A DNA stretch of 64,000 nt from Imbricaverruca yamaguchii (Eukaryota; Arthropoda; Thecostraca; Neoverrucidae): assembly GCA_034440575.1 (NCBI GenBank), contig JAOTOL010001551.1, positions 571,001-635,000 of the forward strand. The letters are read 5' to 3'. Made by a program: the position numbers and the translations under genes. Each line of letters begins with the position of its first letter. Position 1 is the stretch's first letter. Positions 10,210 through 22,335 of the stretch are shown piece after piece. The notes under the pieces are model-generated. The model saw only the letters and a program-made list of their open reading frames with translations, did not search any database and was not told the DNA's origin.

Positions 10210-10370
10210 GGGGACGAGTAGCCTAGGGGTAAGTTGGTCGTCTCACAATCGAAAGGTTGTGGGTTCGAGTCTCACCTGTCGCTACTCTTCGCCCGCGACC
10301 AATCGGCGTGAGGGATTGGCGACGCTGCATGTCTCAACGTTCGATGTGTCGTGAAACCAACAACCAACCA
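10210..10370 (+). mobile_element. tRNA-derived SINE with perfect 13-bp target-site duplications
   Basis: A 161-bp element flanked by identical ACTGAGCCGAGAC copies (10197-10209 and 10371-10383). The head has RNA polymerase III promoter boxes: box A-like TAGCCTAGGGGTAAG and box B GGTTCGAGTCT. A core follows, containing GCGACCAATCGGCGTGAG and TTGGCGACGC. The 3' end is a short AACCAACAACCAACC tail. The head does not fold as a functional tRNA with a paired acceptor, so this is a SINE and not a tRNA gene. The perfect duplications point to a recent LINE-mobilised insertion. Related copies are at 29845 and 33561. Confidence 0.93.
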
Positions 10371-10383
10371 ACTGAGCCGAGAC

Positions 10384-10497
10384 AATGGGACGGATGCAGG
10401 TCCGACGCAGCTGTGAATAAGCAGCTGTGATGCAGGTCCGACGCAGCTGTGAATAAGCAGCTGTGATGCAGGTCTGACGCAGCTGTGAATTTGCACA
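10384..10497 (+). repeat. 36-bp minisatellite, about 3 copies
   Basis: Units contain GATGCAGGTCCGACGCAGCT then GTGAATAAGC(AGCTGT). The last copy diverges. Confidence 0.85.
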
Positions 10498-10597
10498 CGT
10501 CCTGGCTGGACCGTTGAGGCCGACGCCATGTCTCTGACAGGTCGCGGCAGCTGGGGCGGATCTGGCGCGGCGCGACAGGGCCGGGCGACAGTCGCGC

Positions 10598-10985
10598 GGC
10601 TCAGAGGGCGAGGCGACTTCGTGTCGCGCGGTTTAGGGAAGGAGCGGCGCGACTTCGTGTTGTGTGGCTCAGGGGACTGGGGCGAATTCGTGTCGTGCGG
10701 TTCAGGGGACTGTGGCGAATTCGTGCGGCACTTCGTGTCGCGCGGTTCAGGGGACTGGGGCGAATTCGTGTCGCAGGGTCCAGGGGTCTGGGGCAACTTC
10801 GTGTCGCGCGGTCCAGGGAAGGGGTGACCTCGTGTCTCGTGGTTCAGAGAGACCGGGGCGACTTCGTGTCGCGCGGTCCAGGGAAGGGGTGACCTCGTGT
10901 CTCGTGGTTCAGAGAGACCGGGACGACTGCGTGTCGCGCGATCCAGGGGCCGGGGCGACTTCGTGTCGCGCGGTTCGGGTCACCG
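10598..10985 (+). repeat. GC-rich minisatellite, 33-bp base unit
   Basis: Units contain GGCGA(C/A)TTCGTGTCG(C/T)G and CGGTTCAGGGGACTGG. Consecutive starts at 10681 and 10714 give a 33-bp period; later units are longer. The FVSRGSGDWGE-type peptide repeats are array artefacts. Confidence 0.88.
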
Positions 10986-11232
10986 CTATCACTCTGGCGT
11001 GGTTCCATCCCACTGAGGCAATAGTGGCGCAGTCCAGCGTGACGGAACGATCTTGGCGCGGTCCGGCGCGAATCAAACCATCATTGGCTGCTTCGTCAGC
11101 GCCAGCCAACCAGAAAGACGGATGATGATGCAACGCGGAAGACGGCGAGATTTTGCCCCTGAAGTCGAAGGCTCGTGCATACACCTTGGATATTCCTTGC
11201 GTTAGCTTACCGCGATTGGTGAACTGTTCTAT
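10986..11232. other. Unassigned sequence
   Basis: No repeat or gene is visible. Confidence 0.4.
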
Positions 11233-11312
11233 GTTCAGAGCGCCGCGCTCCTATGCACAGAGAGCCGCGTTCCTATGCACAGGGCGCCGCGTTTCTGTGC
11301 ACAGGGCGCCAC
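11233..11312 (+). repeat. 26-bp minisatellite, 3 copies
   Basis: CTATGCACAG(A/G)G(A/C)GCCGCG-type units repeated three times. Confidence 0.85.
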
Positions 11313-12635
11313 TTTATGAGGTTATTAGCTGGCTTATCATGCACAAATAAACCTCTATCAGTGCCAGTGAAGACGAGACTGTAGATGCAATTCGAAGCAC
11401 AGACAGAAACCCGGCACGTATTGTGCAATATACCATCCATGGGTTTAAGACAGCGATCAAGCCAGACGTCTGCATGGCCGGCTCCAGCGCGGAGGCTGCT
11501 TGTTCAGCTTCATGGTGCGAGACAGAGATGCCGGACACACTGCCTACTCACTCGCGGGCGGACGGACGCTCGGCTGGGCGCGAGGCATTCGGGCGGCTGG
11601 GACACATTAAGCCGTGACGTGCAGCACGTGGGTGGCGCGACGCTGGGAGGTCGCGGTCTGCCAAGGCGAGATTGCATTGCTGCCTTTAATTATGTGGCTG
11701 CACGAGGGAGCCGAGCCCGTGCAGGCACTCCGCGGGTACACTCGGCCGCTGCCCACGCACCGCGTGACAAAGGCACCCGTGATGCATTGTGCGACGATGT
11801 GGAGTCGGCTCGTGGTTTGCATGAGCAATATCGGTGTGCCTATCAAATGGAGAACTTAACTTCACACATAGCTCTTTTGAGAGCAAGCATTTCAAGCAAG
11901 CATGCTTTACAACGAAAGGCTGGTCAGCAAGACATCAGAGGGTACGGAATATCGGTAGCTCAACGGAAGTCATAACTTGGGACATGGCTCATTTGAGGAG
12001 ATTTGTTTCATATAGGTGTGTTTTACAGCGAAAGGGTGACAAGCAGGGCATCATGGGGCCAGCAGCACACGGTTCCCCACAAACCTCGCCGGGCTTGATG
12101 GAAATGACGGCGATGAAAAGGTTACCTTGTGGAGGCCGCCATCTTGTCCGCAAGCTTCACTGGCGACCAAGGCCGTGTGTACAGAGTGCGGCTCAACACT
12201 GCACCAGGGGGGGGGGGGTCGCCCGTGGGCGGGGAGGGTGGCTGTCTCTCCCGTAGCCTAGCCGCTCATTAAGTAGAGTGCACCTGCACACACCGAGCGC
12301 TAGCAGCACCCAGCGTAAGCCCATGTGAAAATATTTGCATTCATTGGGTGCAGGGGCTCTATTAGCATGCCACATTCGGGGTCTCCGAGAGACCTGGACT
12401 CTTGTGGTAGACCATGTGCAATTCTCCCCTCAGTGAGGGAGAAAGGTAAAGACACACAAAAGCCTTATCAAGTTCCCCTGTGCATAAAATCCCGTGGAGA
12501 AAGAAAAAACAAAAAAGCAAAGCAAAAAGAAAGCAGTACCTGTTACAACGTCCCCACGAGAACATGGTATAACTTCTTGGACGGGTCCATGTGCGTATAA
12601 ACAAGCCAAAGTGAGACGCCAGTAAAGACGCTATA
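11313..12635. other. Mostly unassigned; internal ~130-bp duplication
   Basis: A 196-codon open frame (11385-11975) has no recognisable motif and no matching frame in its duplicated part, so it is not called. Two related blocks at about 11868-11935 and 11988-12055 share CTC(T/A)TTTGAG, TTTTACA(A/G)CGAAAGG and GACA(T)CATCA-like phrases, indicating an old duplication. A G12-type run sits at 12207-12220. Confidence 0.45.
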
Positions 12636-13185
12636 CAGGCGAAGGCTTCAGGCTTCAGGCTTCAGGGCTCATGATTCACGACTCATTCTGCAGGCTGCAG
12701 GCCTCAGTATTGGAGTTTCCAGATTTAGGATTCAGGATTCAGGCTTTATGCTTCAGGCTTCAGACTATAATGTTTCAGGCTATATGGTTTTGTTGACGCA
12801 GGCTTCCGGGTCCATGTTATATGACTTCAGGCTACATGATCTCAGGCTATATGTCTTCACCACATATAACTTTAGGCCATATGGTTCCAGGCTATATGGC
12901 CCCAGGCTATATGGCTTCAGAGTTGCAGGCTTCAGGCTTCATGATTCAGACTGCAGGATTCTTGATTCAGGCTGCATGCTTCATACTTCTGGCTTCGGGC
13001 TTCAGGTCCTATGCTTTAGACTTGATGATTTAGGCTTCAGCCTTCAGGCTATCTGGCTTCAAGCTTTATGTCTCCGGATATTCAGGCTTCGTGCTTCAAA
13101 CTTCAGGTGATATGCCTTTATGCTATATGGCTTCGGGATGCGGGATTCAGGCTTCAGGGTGTATGCCTTCGAGGCTGCAGGCACT
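12636..13185 (+). repeat. Degenerate CAGGCTTCAGGCTATATGG array
   Basis: Short phrases CAGGCTTC, CAGGCTATATGG, TTCATGATT and CAGGATT recur throughout 550 bp without a fixed period. Frames of up to 120 codons inside are by-products. Confidence 0.88.
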
Positions 13186-13884
13186 TGGTAGGGAATCACC
13201 GCGGGAAGAATACGTGTGAAGCTAGGCTCGCCTTGCAATCAGTGCCGACATGACCTAGCCGCGCTAAAGTCCGGAGGAATTGCAGGAGTGCATTTCAGAC
13301 ATAGGTGCAGCCGATTTAGGCACATCGTATTTATTTTTAACTGTCAATGCGCTCACGGCATTCGGTGGACGCGTCCGATTTCGTAAAGATTGCTCCGTTC
13401 TTTCGAAACAAGAGCACCGAAAACAAATCTGCTTCGAGTGACATTGGTCAGCATTTCTTGTCAAGCATGACTCTTCTGAAGTATGTTGTGCTTTCCCCAC
13501 CAGTGGAGTTCTCCAAAGTCATCCTATAATTTCCAGGGGTGCTTTTGTATGGCCTAGCAGTGGGCACGACCATCTGAGCCAGGATGGCGACTGTTTCACC
13601 ATTCCACACACCATTTCGCACCATTTCGCACACTGGAGGACACTGGCAGCCATCGGCTGTACACTGTACAGTACGCAGCCGGTGACCCACCATCCGGGTA
13701 GCGCCAGCTGGCAGCAGCCGGAGCCCAGCAGCTGTGCTGCTGCCCTGTCCAGCCGGCCCGGCCCGGCCAGCAGCCTGTCGCAGCTCCGTGAGCTCCCATG
13801 AGGTTCTCCGCGGGACCCGCTAACGGACGCCGGGCCTCGTGCGACCGCCGACGGCGGCCAGGAGCCGCTCAACCATCCCGCGCC
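13186..13884. other. Unassigned spacer before the 24-bp satellite
   Basis: Includes a small tandem CACCATTTCGCA repeat (13609-13633) and GC-rich sequence from 13690. No gene is recognised. Confidence 0.4.
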
Positions 13885-16882
13885 GGCGACACCCGCACAC
13901 ATTACCGCGGCGACACCCGCACACATTACCGCGGCGACACCCGCACACATTACCGCGGCGACACCCGCACACATTACCGCGGCGACACCCGCACACATTA
14001 CCGCGGCGACACCCGCACACATTACCGCGGCGACACCCGCACACATTACCGCGGCGACACCCGCACACATTACCGCGGCGACACCCGCACACATTACCGC
14101 GGCGACACCCGCACACATTACCGCGGCGACACCCGCACACATTACCGCGGCGACACCCGCACACATTACCACGGCGACACCCGCACACATTACCGGACCG
14201 ACACCTGCACACATTACCGCGGTGACACCCACACATACCACGGCGACACCTGCACACATTACCACGGCGACACCCGCACACATTACCGCGGCAACACCCG
14301 CACACATTACCACGGCGACACCCGCACACATTACCGCGGCGACACCCACACACCACGACGACACTCGCATACATTACCACGGCGACACCTGCACATTACC
14401 GCGGCGACACCTGCACACATTACCGCGGCGACACCCACACACATTACCGCGGCGACACCCATACACATTACCGCGGCAACACCCGCACACATTACCACGG
14501 CGACACCTGCACACATTACCGCGCCGACACCCGCACACATTACCACGGCGACACCCGCACACATTACCGCGGCAACACCCGCACACATTACCACGGCGAC
14601 ACCCGCACACATTACCGCGGCAACACCCGCACACATTACCGCGGCGACACCCACAAACATTACCGCGGCGACACCTGCACACATTACCGCGGCGACACCT
14701 GCACACATTACCGCGGCGACACCCGCACACATTACCGCGGCGACACCCGCACACATTACCGCGGCGACACCCGCACACATTACCGCGGCGACACCCGCAC
14801 ACATTACCGCGGCGACACCTGCACACATTACCGCGGCGACACCCGCACACATTACCGCGGCGACACCCGCACACATTACCGCGGCGACACTCGCACACAT
14901 TACCGCGGCGACAGCCACATACATTACCGCGGCGACACCCGCACACATTACCGCGGCGACACCCACACACATTACCGCAGCGACACCCACACACATTACC
15001 GCGGCAACACCCGCACACATTACCGCGGCGACACCCACACACATTACCGCGGCGACACCACATACATTACCGCGGCGACACCCGCACACATTACCGCGGC
15101 GACACCCACACACATTACCACGGCGACACCCCACACATTACCGCGGCGACACCCATACATCACCGCGGCGACACCCGCACACATTACCGGGGCGACACCC
15201 GCACACATTACCGCGGCGACACCCGCACACATTACCGCGGCGACACCCGCACACACCACATTGGACCGCGGCGACACCCGCACACATTACCGCGGCGACA
15301 CCCGCACCGACGGCGACACCCGCACATTACCGCGGCAACACCCGCTGCACACATTACCACGGCGACACCCGCACACATTACCGCGGCGACACCCGCACAC
15401 ATTACCACGGCGACACCCGCACACATTACCGCGGCGACACCCGCACACATTACCGCGGCGACACCCGCACACATTACCGCGGCGACACCCGCACACATTA
15501 CCGCGGCGACACCCGCACACATTACCGCGGCGACACCCGCACACATTACCGCGGCGACACCCTCACACATTACCACAGCGACACCCGCACACATTACCAC
15601 GGCGACACCCGTACACATTACCACGGCGACACCCGTACACATTACCGCGGCGACACCCGCACACATTACCGCGGCGACACCCGCACACATTACCGCGGCG
15701 ACACCCGCACACATTACCGCGGCGACACCCGCACACATTACCGCGGCGACACCCGCACACATTACCGCGGCGACACCCGCACACATTACCGCGGCGACAC
15801 CCGCACACATTACCACGGCGACACCCGCACCGGCGGCGACACCCGCACACATTACCGCGGCGACGCCTGCACACATTACCACGGCGACGCCTGCACACAT
15901 TACCGCGGCGACACCCGCACACATTACCACGGCGACACCCGCACACATTACCACGGCGGCACCCGCACACATTACCGCGGCAACACCCGCACACCACGGC
16001 GACACCCGCACACATTACCGCGGCGACACCTGCACACATTACCACGGCGACACCCGCACACATTACCGCGGCGACACCCGCACACATTACCGCGGCAACA
16101 CCCGCACACATTACCGCGGCAACACCCGCACACCACGGCGACACCCGCACACATAACCGCGGCAACACCCGCACACCACGGCGACACCCGCACATTACCG
16201 CGGCGACACCTGCACACGTTACCGCGGCGACACTCGCACAGGCGGCGACACCCTCACACATTACCGCGGCCACACTCGCACACATTACCCGGCGGCAACA
16301 CCCGCACACATTACCGCGGCAACACCCGCACACCACGGCGACACCCGCACACATTACCGCGGCGACACCCGCACACATTACCGCGGCGACACCCGCACAC
16401 ATTACCGCGGCGACACCCGCACACATTACCGCGGCGACACCCGCACACATTACCGCGGCGACACCCGCACACATTACCGCGGCGACACCCACACACATTA
16501 CCGCGGCGACACCCGCACACATTACCGCGGCGACACCTGCACACATTACCGCGGCGACACCCGCACACATTACCGCGGCGACACCCGCACACATTACCGC
16601 GGCGACACCCGCACACATTACCGCGGCGACACCTGCACACATTACCGCGGCGACACCCGCACACATTACCGCGGCAACACCCGCACACATTACCGCGGCG
16701 ACACCCGCACACATTACCGCGGCGACACCCGCACACATTACCGCGGCGACACCCGCACACATTACCGCGGCGACACCCGCACACATTACCACGGCGACAC
16801 CCGCACACATTACCGCGGCGACACCCGCACACATTACCGCGGCGACACCCGCACACATTACCGCGGCGACACCTGCACACAC
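13885..16882 (+). repeat. 3-kb satellite of 24-bp units (about 125 copies)
   Basis: The unit begins GGCGACACCCGCACACATTA and ends CCGC, four CpGs per 24 bp. Copies are nearly identical over long runs. The commonest deviations are CCGCGG to CCACGG, GGCGAC to GGCAAC, CCCGCA to CCTGCA and CCCGCA to CCCACA, every one a C-to-T or G-to-A change at a CpG. A few units are truncated (for example near 15245-15345, 16180-16300). The unit is a multiple of three and lacks stops in most frames, which gives open frames of 200-1039 codons on both strands. Their octapeptides (DTRTHYRG, TPAHITAA, HPHTLPRR) change frame with each indel. No start context, signal peptide or non-repetitive domain supports a protein. 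Confidence 0.97.
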
Positions 16883-17182
16883 TATGGCGGCTGCGCTCGC
16901 GGTACGTCACGGGGTAGCCTGTGGGGAGAGGCCACGACTGGCACCCAGACCCAACTGGTGTCGGATTTAATACTGAAGAGGAGAAACCTAATCAGTGCGG
17001 AGATGAGTTGAAAATCTCCGAAAATGCACGGCGTGGTGGATTTCTCTGCTTGGCGTTGAGAGACCAGTAGTATTGTGCTCTATGTGAGTGCGATGATAGA
17101 CCTCATGTTTTCCAAAGCACCATGGGACCCGCACATTTCCCTGGATCCACATTTTTGCATTTTCTTGATGGAATGTACTAAC
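16883..17182. other. Unassigned sequence
   Basis: Nothing recognisable between the satellite and the next SINE. Confidence 0.4.
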
Positions 17183-17469
17183 TAGCCGCCCCGGTAACTC
17201 AGTTCGTTAGGCGCTGGCCTACACTACTTTCCCCTGTCCTGGCAACACAGGATTCGAGTCGCTTCACACGCTCGCATGTCTCCCCCGGCTGGGAGGGTCA
17301 GTTGGCAGCTGGCCCGATAAGGCCGGGGATGAGCTACCGGACGGCAATGTCGGTGCATGGACGGCACGTTAAACTTCCGGCCAAAATTCTGCGAATGGAC
17401 TAGATTTCATGGATCGGCAGCAAGTTCTGTTTCACGATGGAGCCCTGGTCAATAAAGCCACCCCACCAA
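17183..17469 (+). mobile_element. Long tRNA-derived SINE (family 2)
   Basis: Head with box A-like GTAACTCAGTTCGTTAGGCG and box B GGATTCGAGTCGC, then a body containing CCGGCTGGGAGGGTCAGTTG, CAGCTGGCCCGATAAGGCC and a 3' end with GGAGCCCTGGTCAATAAAGC. The same element in the opposite orientation is at 30509-30817. The tail lacks the AACCAACC end and the GACCAATCGGCG core of the 10210 family, so this is a separate lineage. The head is mutated and not a functional tRNA. Confidence 0.88.
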
Positions 17470-17815
17470 GAACGCGGATTACATTTTTAAACTAAAATAC
17501 ACCACTAAAAGCGCAATAGAAGACCCGACTGTACCGAAGGACAGTGAAGAGACCACCGTTCCTGTGTGCCGGAGACAATAAGGACTAGGAAGAGGAAACG
17601 CTTAGGGCAGATGGAAAGCCAGGGGAGCTCCCTAAGCTGAGCTTGCAATGATTGCATGTGAAGGTTACATGGTTTGCATGTCACAGTAGGTCAATTGAAG
17701 TCGTTGTACCAACATGGACTATTTTGAGAAGCAATGACCTAGCTCGACCCGGTTTGATCGGAAGCAAATCGCAATCGCAAGCCGCAGATCTAGACTACGC
17801 TACTGATCCTGGCAT
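17470..17815. other. Unassigned sequence
   Basis: No feature is visible. Confidence 0.4.
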
Positions 17816-18768
<953 letters not shown>

Positions 18769-19165
18769 CGACCTTGTGACCTGTCGGAGAGTCATCCAGC
18801 GCGTGAGGCGGCGGCGAGCACGGCACCCCGCTCAGGCGGCCGGTGCGCGGCGTTCCCGGCGCGCCAGCACGCCGCACGATGGCGTGTGGTCCGGCGGTAC
18901 GCGCTTCCGGCGGTACTCTCGCGGACTGCGCCGAGCCGCCGCCGCCGCCGCGGGCGTCCGTGACACGCCGCGCGACTCCGCGGGCGGCCGGCGTCCGGCG
19001 CGCGCCCCGGGCCGTGCTCGGCCCGTGTCGGCACGAGCGGCGCGGGCCACGCCCGCTGCAGTGCGTGGACGGCCCACGCGAGACACGGTCCGCGCATCGC
19101 CGCCGCTGGTGCCGCCGCCTGCGACCGGCGGCCGGAACGCTGCCCAGAAGTGGGCGAGTTGAAGC
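18769..19165. other. CpG-rich island
   Basis: About 400 bp with very dense CG dinucleotides and low T content. Open frames on both strands consist of arginine, alanine and proline and are composition artefacts. Could mark a promoter region; no supporting exon is visible. Confidence 0.55.
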
Positions 19166-19496
19166 GACGATATCGGCTGGGTGAATGTCCGGGGCCATCT
19201 CCCGTGCGTGCATTTGCTGTACGTGTGTTTTTTAGGTTACCCGGTGCAGTTGCGGCTTGTGCCTGGACGTTGTTGACGAGGAGCGTTGCCGGCGCACAAG
19301 CGACGACTTGAGAATATATCCACCACGATCACAAATCATCGCCGCAAGTATGAACGTGAATGATTTCAAGCAAGCGATCGAAACTCTGAGGGCATTCACT
19401 TCAGTCGTTTCATTCTTCCAGGTCATGTATTTTTATCGCGGATGGCGTCCAATGACTGCTTCGATAACTCGAACGGGGCCCAACCAATATCGAGGG
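19166..19496. other. Unassigned sequence
   Basis: Nothing recognisable. Confidence 0.4.
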
Positions 19497-19690
19497 AATG
19501 AATGAATACCTATGAATGAATGTCTATGAATGAATGTCTATGAATGAATGCCTGTGAATGAATGTCTAGTGAATGAATGAAAGCCTATGGATGAATGCCG
19601 AATGATGAATGAATGCCTATGCATGGATGCCTAGTGAATTAATGAAAGCCTACTGATGAATGCCGAGGGAATGAATGAATGCCTATGATT
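19497..19690 (+). repeat. GAATGAATG(C/T)CTATGAAT array
   Basis: GAAT tetranucleotide repeats interleaved with GCCTATG / GTCTATG phrases over about 190 bp. Confidence 0.92.
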
Positions 19691-20104
19691 TAATACGAAT
19701 CAGGGATAACATGGAGTCCCTTTCACACCTGGAAGTAAAGATAGTATAAGGCATAAGGCGAGTACTGGATATTTTGCGGGTATGTCAATTTCTCCCCGAC
19801 CCATGCGTATATTGGTAGCATAGCCTCCACGCTACCGCCCCATTCCACCCTGCAGATATGTCAGCGGAAAGGTGGGATGTTGAGAGGCCTAGATGTTATG
19901 CTTCCAGTTCGTGAACCATCAAGATTTTGACGGAAATGGTAATAATTGAACATTCTCTGTTCTTCGTTCTTCTTTTTGCAAAGGAGTGACGAAGCTATTC
20001 TCCTTAATTTCCAAGTTTTCGCCTGATGTCTGCGAACAAATCATGCTCGTTCACATGCCACCACCAATCACAATAGCAAGGACCTAGTGAAACTAACGAC
20101 CCCA
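19691..20104. other. Unassigned sequence
   Basis: Nothing recognisable. Confidence 0.4.
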
Positions 20105-20158
20105 TTGTGTAGCCTAACCAAAGCTAGCCTAGCCTAGCCTAGCCTAGCCAAACCTAAC
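20105..20158 (+). repeat. (CCTAG)n short repeat
   Basis: Four to five consecutive AGCCT units flanked by AACCTAACG. It resembles, but is not, the arthropod telomere motif CCTAA. Confidence 0.85.
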
Positions 20159-20578
20159 GACCTACTTATCACTGCAGTGTATTCTGCTTTCATCTGCCAT
20201 GATGTGCCATCTCTCTGATTTATCATTTGCATTCATCCCGCACGCCCCACCCCCGTAACTCGGTGTCCACCAAGGTACTACTACAGCGCTGCTACTCCTG
20301 ATGGACGCACTACTACTGCTGATGCACTACTACGCCGCTCAGTACTGCCCCAGGCGTCTAGTAGCAGCTCGCCAGGGCGTGAAATCACCCCGGTGGCCGC
20401 TCTGCCGTGCCGCTCTTCACGCTGACGGCTGCGGCGCTTTTCCGCGCGGCGGCAGTCCTTGCGCATGACGGCGGCGGCGTACTTACCTGCAAGGCTGCCC
20501 ACAAAGCCGTCGGCACCGCTTGGCTAACCGGACAGCCGCCGGAGGGAGCCGATTAGGCCCAGCTGGTTGGCTCATTCT
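20159..20578. other. Unassigned sequence
   Basis: Contains short CTACTACTGCTGATG-type repeats at about 20275-20335 and a GC-rich part. No gene is recognised. Confidence 0.4.
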
Positions 20579-20972
20579 GCGAGCCTTCCGTAAACTTTCC
20601 GTGAGTCTTCCGTGAGCCTTCCTTGAGCTTTCCGTGAATCTTCCGCGAGTCGTCCGTGAACCTTCTGTGAGCCTTCCTTGAGCCTTTAATGCACCTTCCA
20701 TGAGTCTTCCATGAACATTCAGGGTGCCTTCCGTGTACATTCCGTGAGCCCTCCGTGAGGCTTCCGTGAGCCTTCAGTAAGCCTTCTGTGAGGATTCTGT
20801 GAGCCTTTCGTGAACCTTCCGCGAACTTTCCGTGAGCCCTCCATGGACCTTCCGTGAGTCTTCCGTGAGTCTTCCGTGAGCCTTCTGTGAGCCTTCAGTT
20901 AGCTTTCAGTGAGCCTTCCGTGAGACTTCGTGAACCTACCGTGAGCATTCCTTGAGCCGTCCGTGAGCCTAC
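20579..20972 (+). repeat. CTTCCGTGAGC minisatellite, 10-12-bp unit
   Basis: About 35 degenerate copies of CCTTCCGTGAG with single-base variants (CTTCTGTGAG, CTTCCTTGAG, CTTCAGTGAG). Confidence 0.95.
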
Positions 20973-21660
20973 CATCGAGTTTCTCCTAGAAACAAACATA
21001 GAATCTATATAGCAAGAAGGATAGCTTCTTCAGAAGCTTGTGCCGAATCATATTAGAAAGCTTTATTCGAGGAGTTCTTGGTGAAACTGTTCAACCACTT
21101 TTGTGAGAACTCTCATGGGCCGAGTGACTCCAGCGGTTAAACTTTGGAGGATCAACCTTCACTTCTTGGAGCTCTCGACAAAATTATAGCTAGCGAGTAT
21201 ACTCAGAACGGTTTCCGCAAATTCTGGAAATATATTTAATTTATTTCGAAAGAATTTGCAATCGATAAAATATTATGGTCGCCTCAGCTCCATACTTCCT
21301 GAACACATTTTAACAGTGGCAGTCTGTCTAAGGGCCCCACACTATGCTGGGAAATGTTTTATTTTGAAAATTGATTAGACCATGCAAGAAAAGAGAAACT
21401 TCTCGAACAATTCGGTACGTTGTACTGGATTCCTCCGTCGATGCCCTCCCGTAACCAACCAAATTACCTATGGCCCCAAATACACCAACTACCAATTATT
21501 TGGAACTATTGATTTTTCAGGAATGGATGCACCAGGTTGCAACCACAACTGTCGAAATTATCGGCGTGACGGTCGCACAACTGGACACGATTATCACACC
21601 CTGCGGCACCTTGTGGGCCGCCGCCCACCGACGATGTATAAGATGTAATAGCACCGGGCA
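20973..21660. other. Unassigned sequence
   Basis: AT-rich. The two open frames between 21382 and 21745 have no recognisable motif. Confidence 0.4.
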
Positions 21661-21667
21661 GCCCCTG

Positions 21668-21722
21668 CGGCTTCCCGCCACCGCTCCCGCCACGACTTCC
21701 CGCCACGAATTCCCGCCACGCC
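21668..21722 (+). repeat. TTCCCGCCACGA short tandem repeat
   Basis: Four copies of a 12-14-bp unit around CCCGCCACGA. Confidence 0.85.
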
Positions 21723-21789
21723 GTGAGCAATCGTCACGGCCGTAATGTTTACTGTAAAGAGGCTGAAATTGATATAATCTCATCAGGAT

Positions 21790-22335
21790 AGAATGTCACG
21801 CCGCGCAGTGGCGGAGCCAGCTCCGACGCACGGGCAGAGCTTTGGCCGGCGCTCGCTGTGAAGCTCGACGAGCTCGCAGTTTGCACTGCGATTAGATATG
21901 CAGCCGAGCCGATGGTCGAGTATGCCTCACGCAGTTGCACCCCTCGCGCGGCCGGTCTACGGCCGGGTCTGCCCGCTGCAGCACAACATCTATCACCAAT
22001 ACGTGTCCTCCCGGCCGCGGAGCGGTCGGACCTCCCCGGAGCGCGGCATCTGCGCATACGTAACGAAACACGTAGCGCAACACGGCGCCAATCAGATGAG
22101 GCGGCCCACCGCTGACGCCCGCGGCTCCCCGTGGCGCTCCGGCCGGCCGGTCGGCGCCGACACCTCCCGGCGATGCCAGCCGCGATCATACGGCGACCCG
22201 TCCGGGGCGCCGTCCACCGTCCCGAGCGAGCGCGCGGGACGCCGTCCACCGGCCCGAACGACCCGTCCGGGGCGCCGTCCACCGGCCCGAGCGAGCGCGC
22301 GTCACGCGTGCTTGACCACCGGCCGGCGGCTCGTG
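21790..22335. other. CpG-rich island with a 59-bp partial duplication
   Basis: GC-dense sequence. GGGCGCCGTCCACCG and CCCGAGCGAGCGCGCG phrases occur twice at about 22205-22300. The arginine-rich minus-strand frame of 211 codons is a composition artefact. Confidence 0.5.

Noticed and set aside
11385..11975. 196-codon non-repetitive open frame
   Set aside because: No recognisable motif, GC-rich, overlapped by other frames on both strands, and the duplicated portion is not kept in frame.
13798..16917. 1039-codon open frame as a giant repeat protein gene
   Set aside because: It lies almost wholly in a 24-bp satellite, is open in several frames and both strands, shifts frame with indels and has no non-repetitive domain.
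18769..19165. Arginine-rich protein genes in CpG islands (also 21790-22335, 27781-28258, 42300-42830)
   Set aside because: Frames open on both strands because GC-rich DNA has few stops; no motif or splice evidence.
20105..20158. Arthropod telomere repeat (CCTAA)n
   Set aside because: The unit is CCTAG, only a few copies, and internal to the window.
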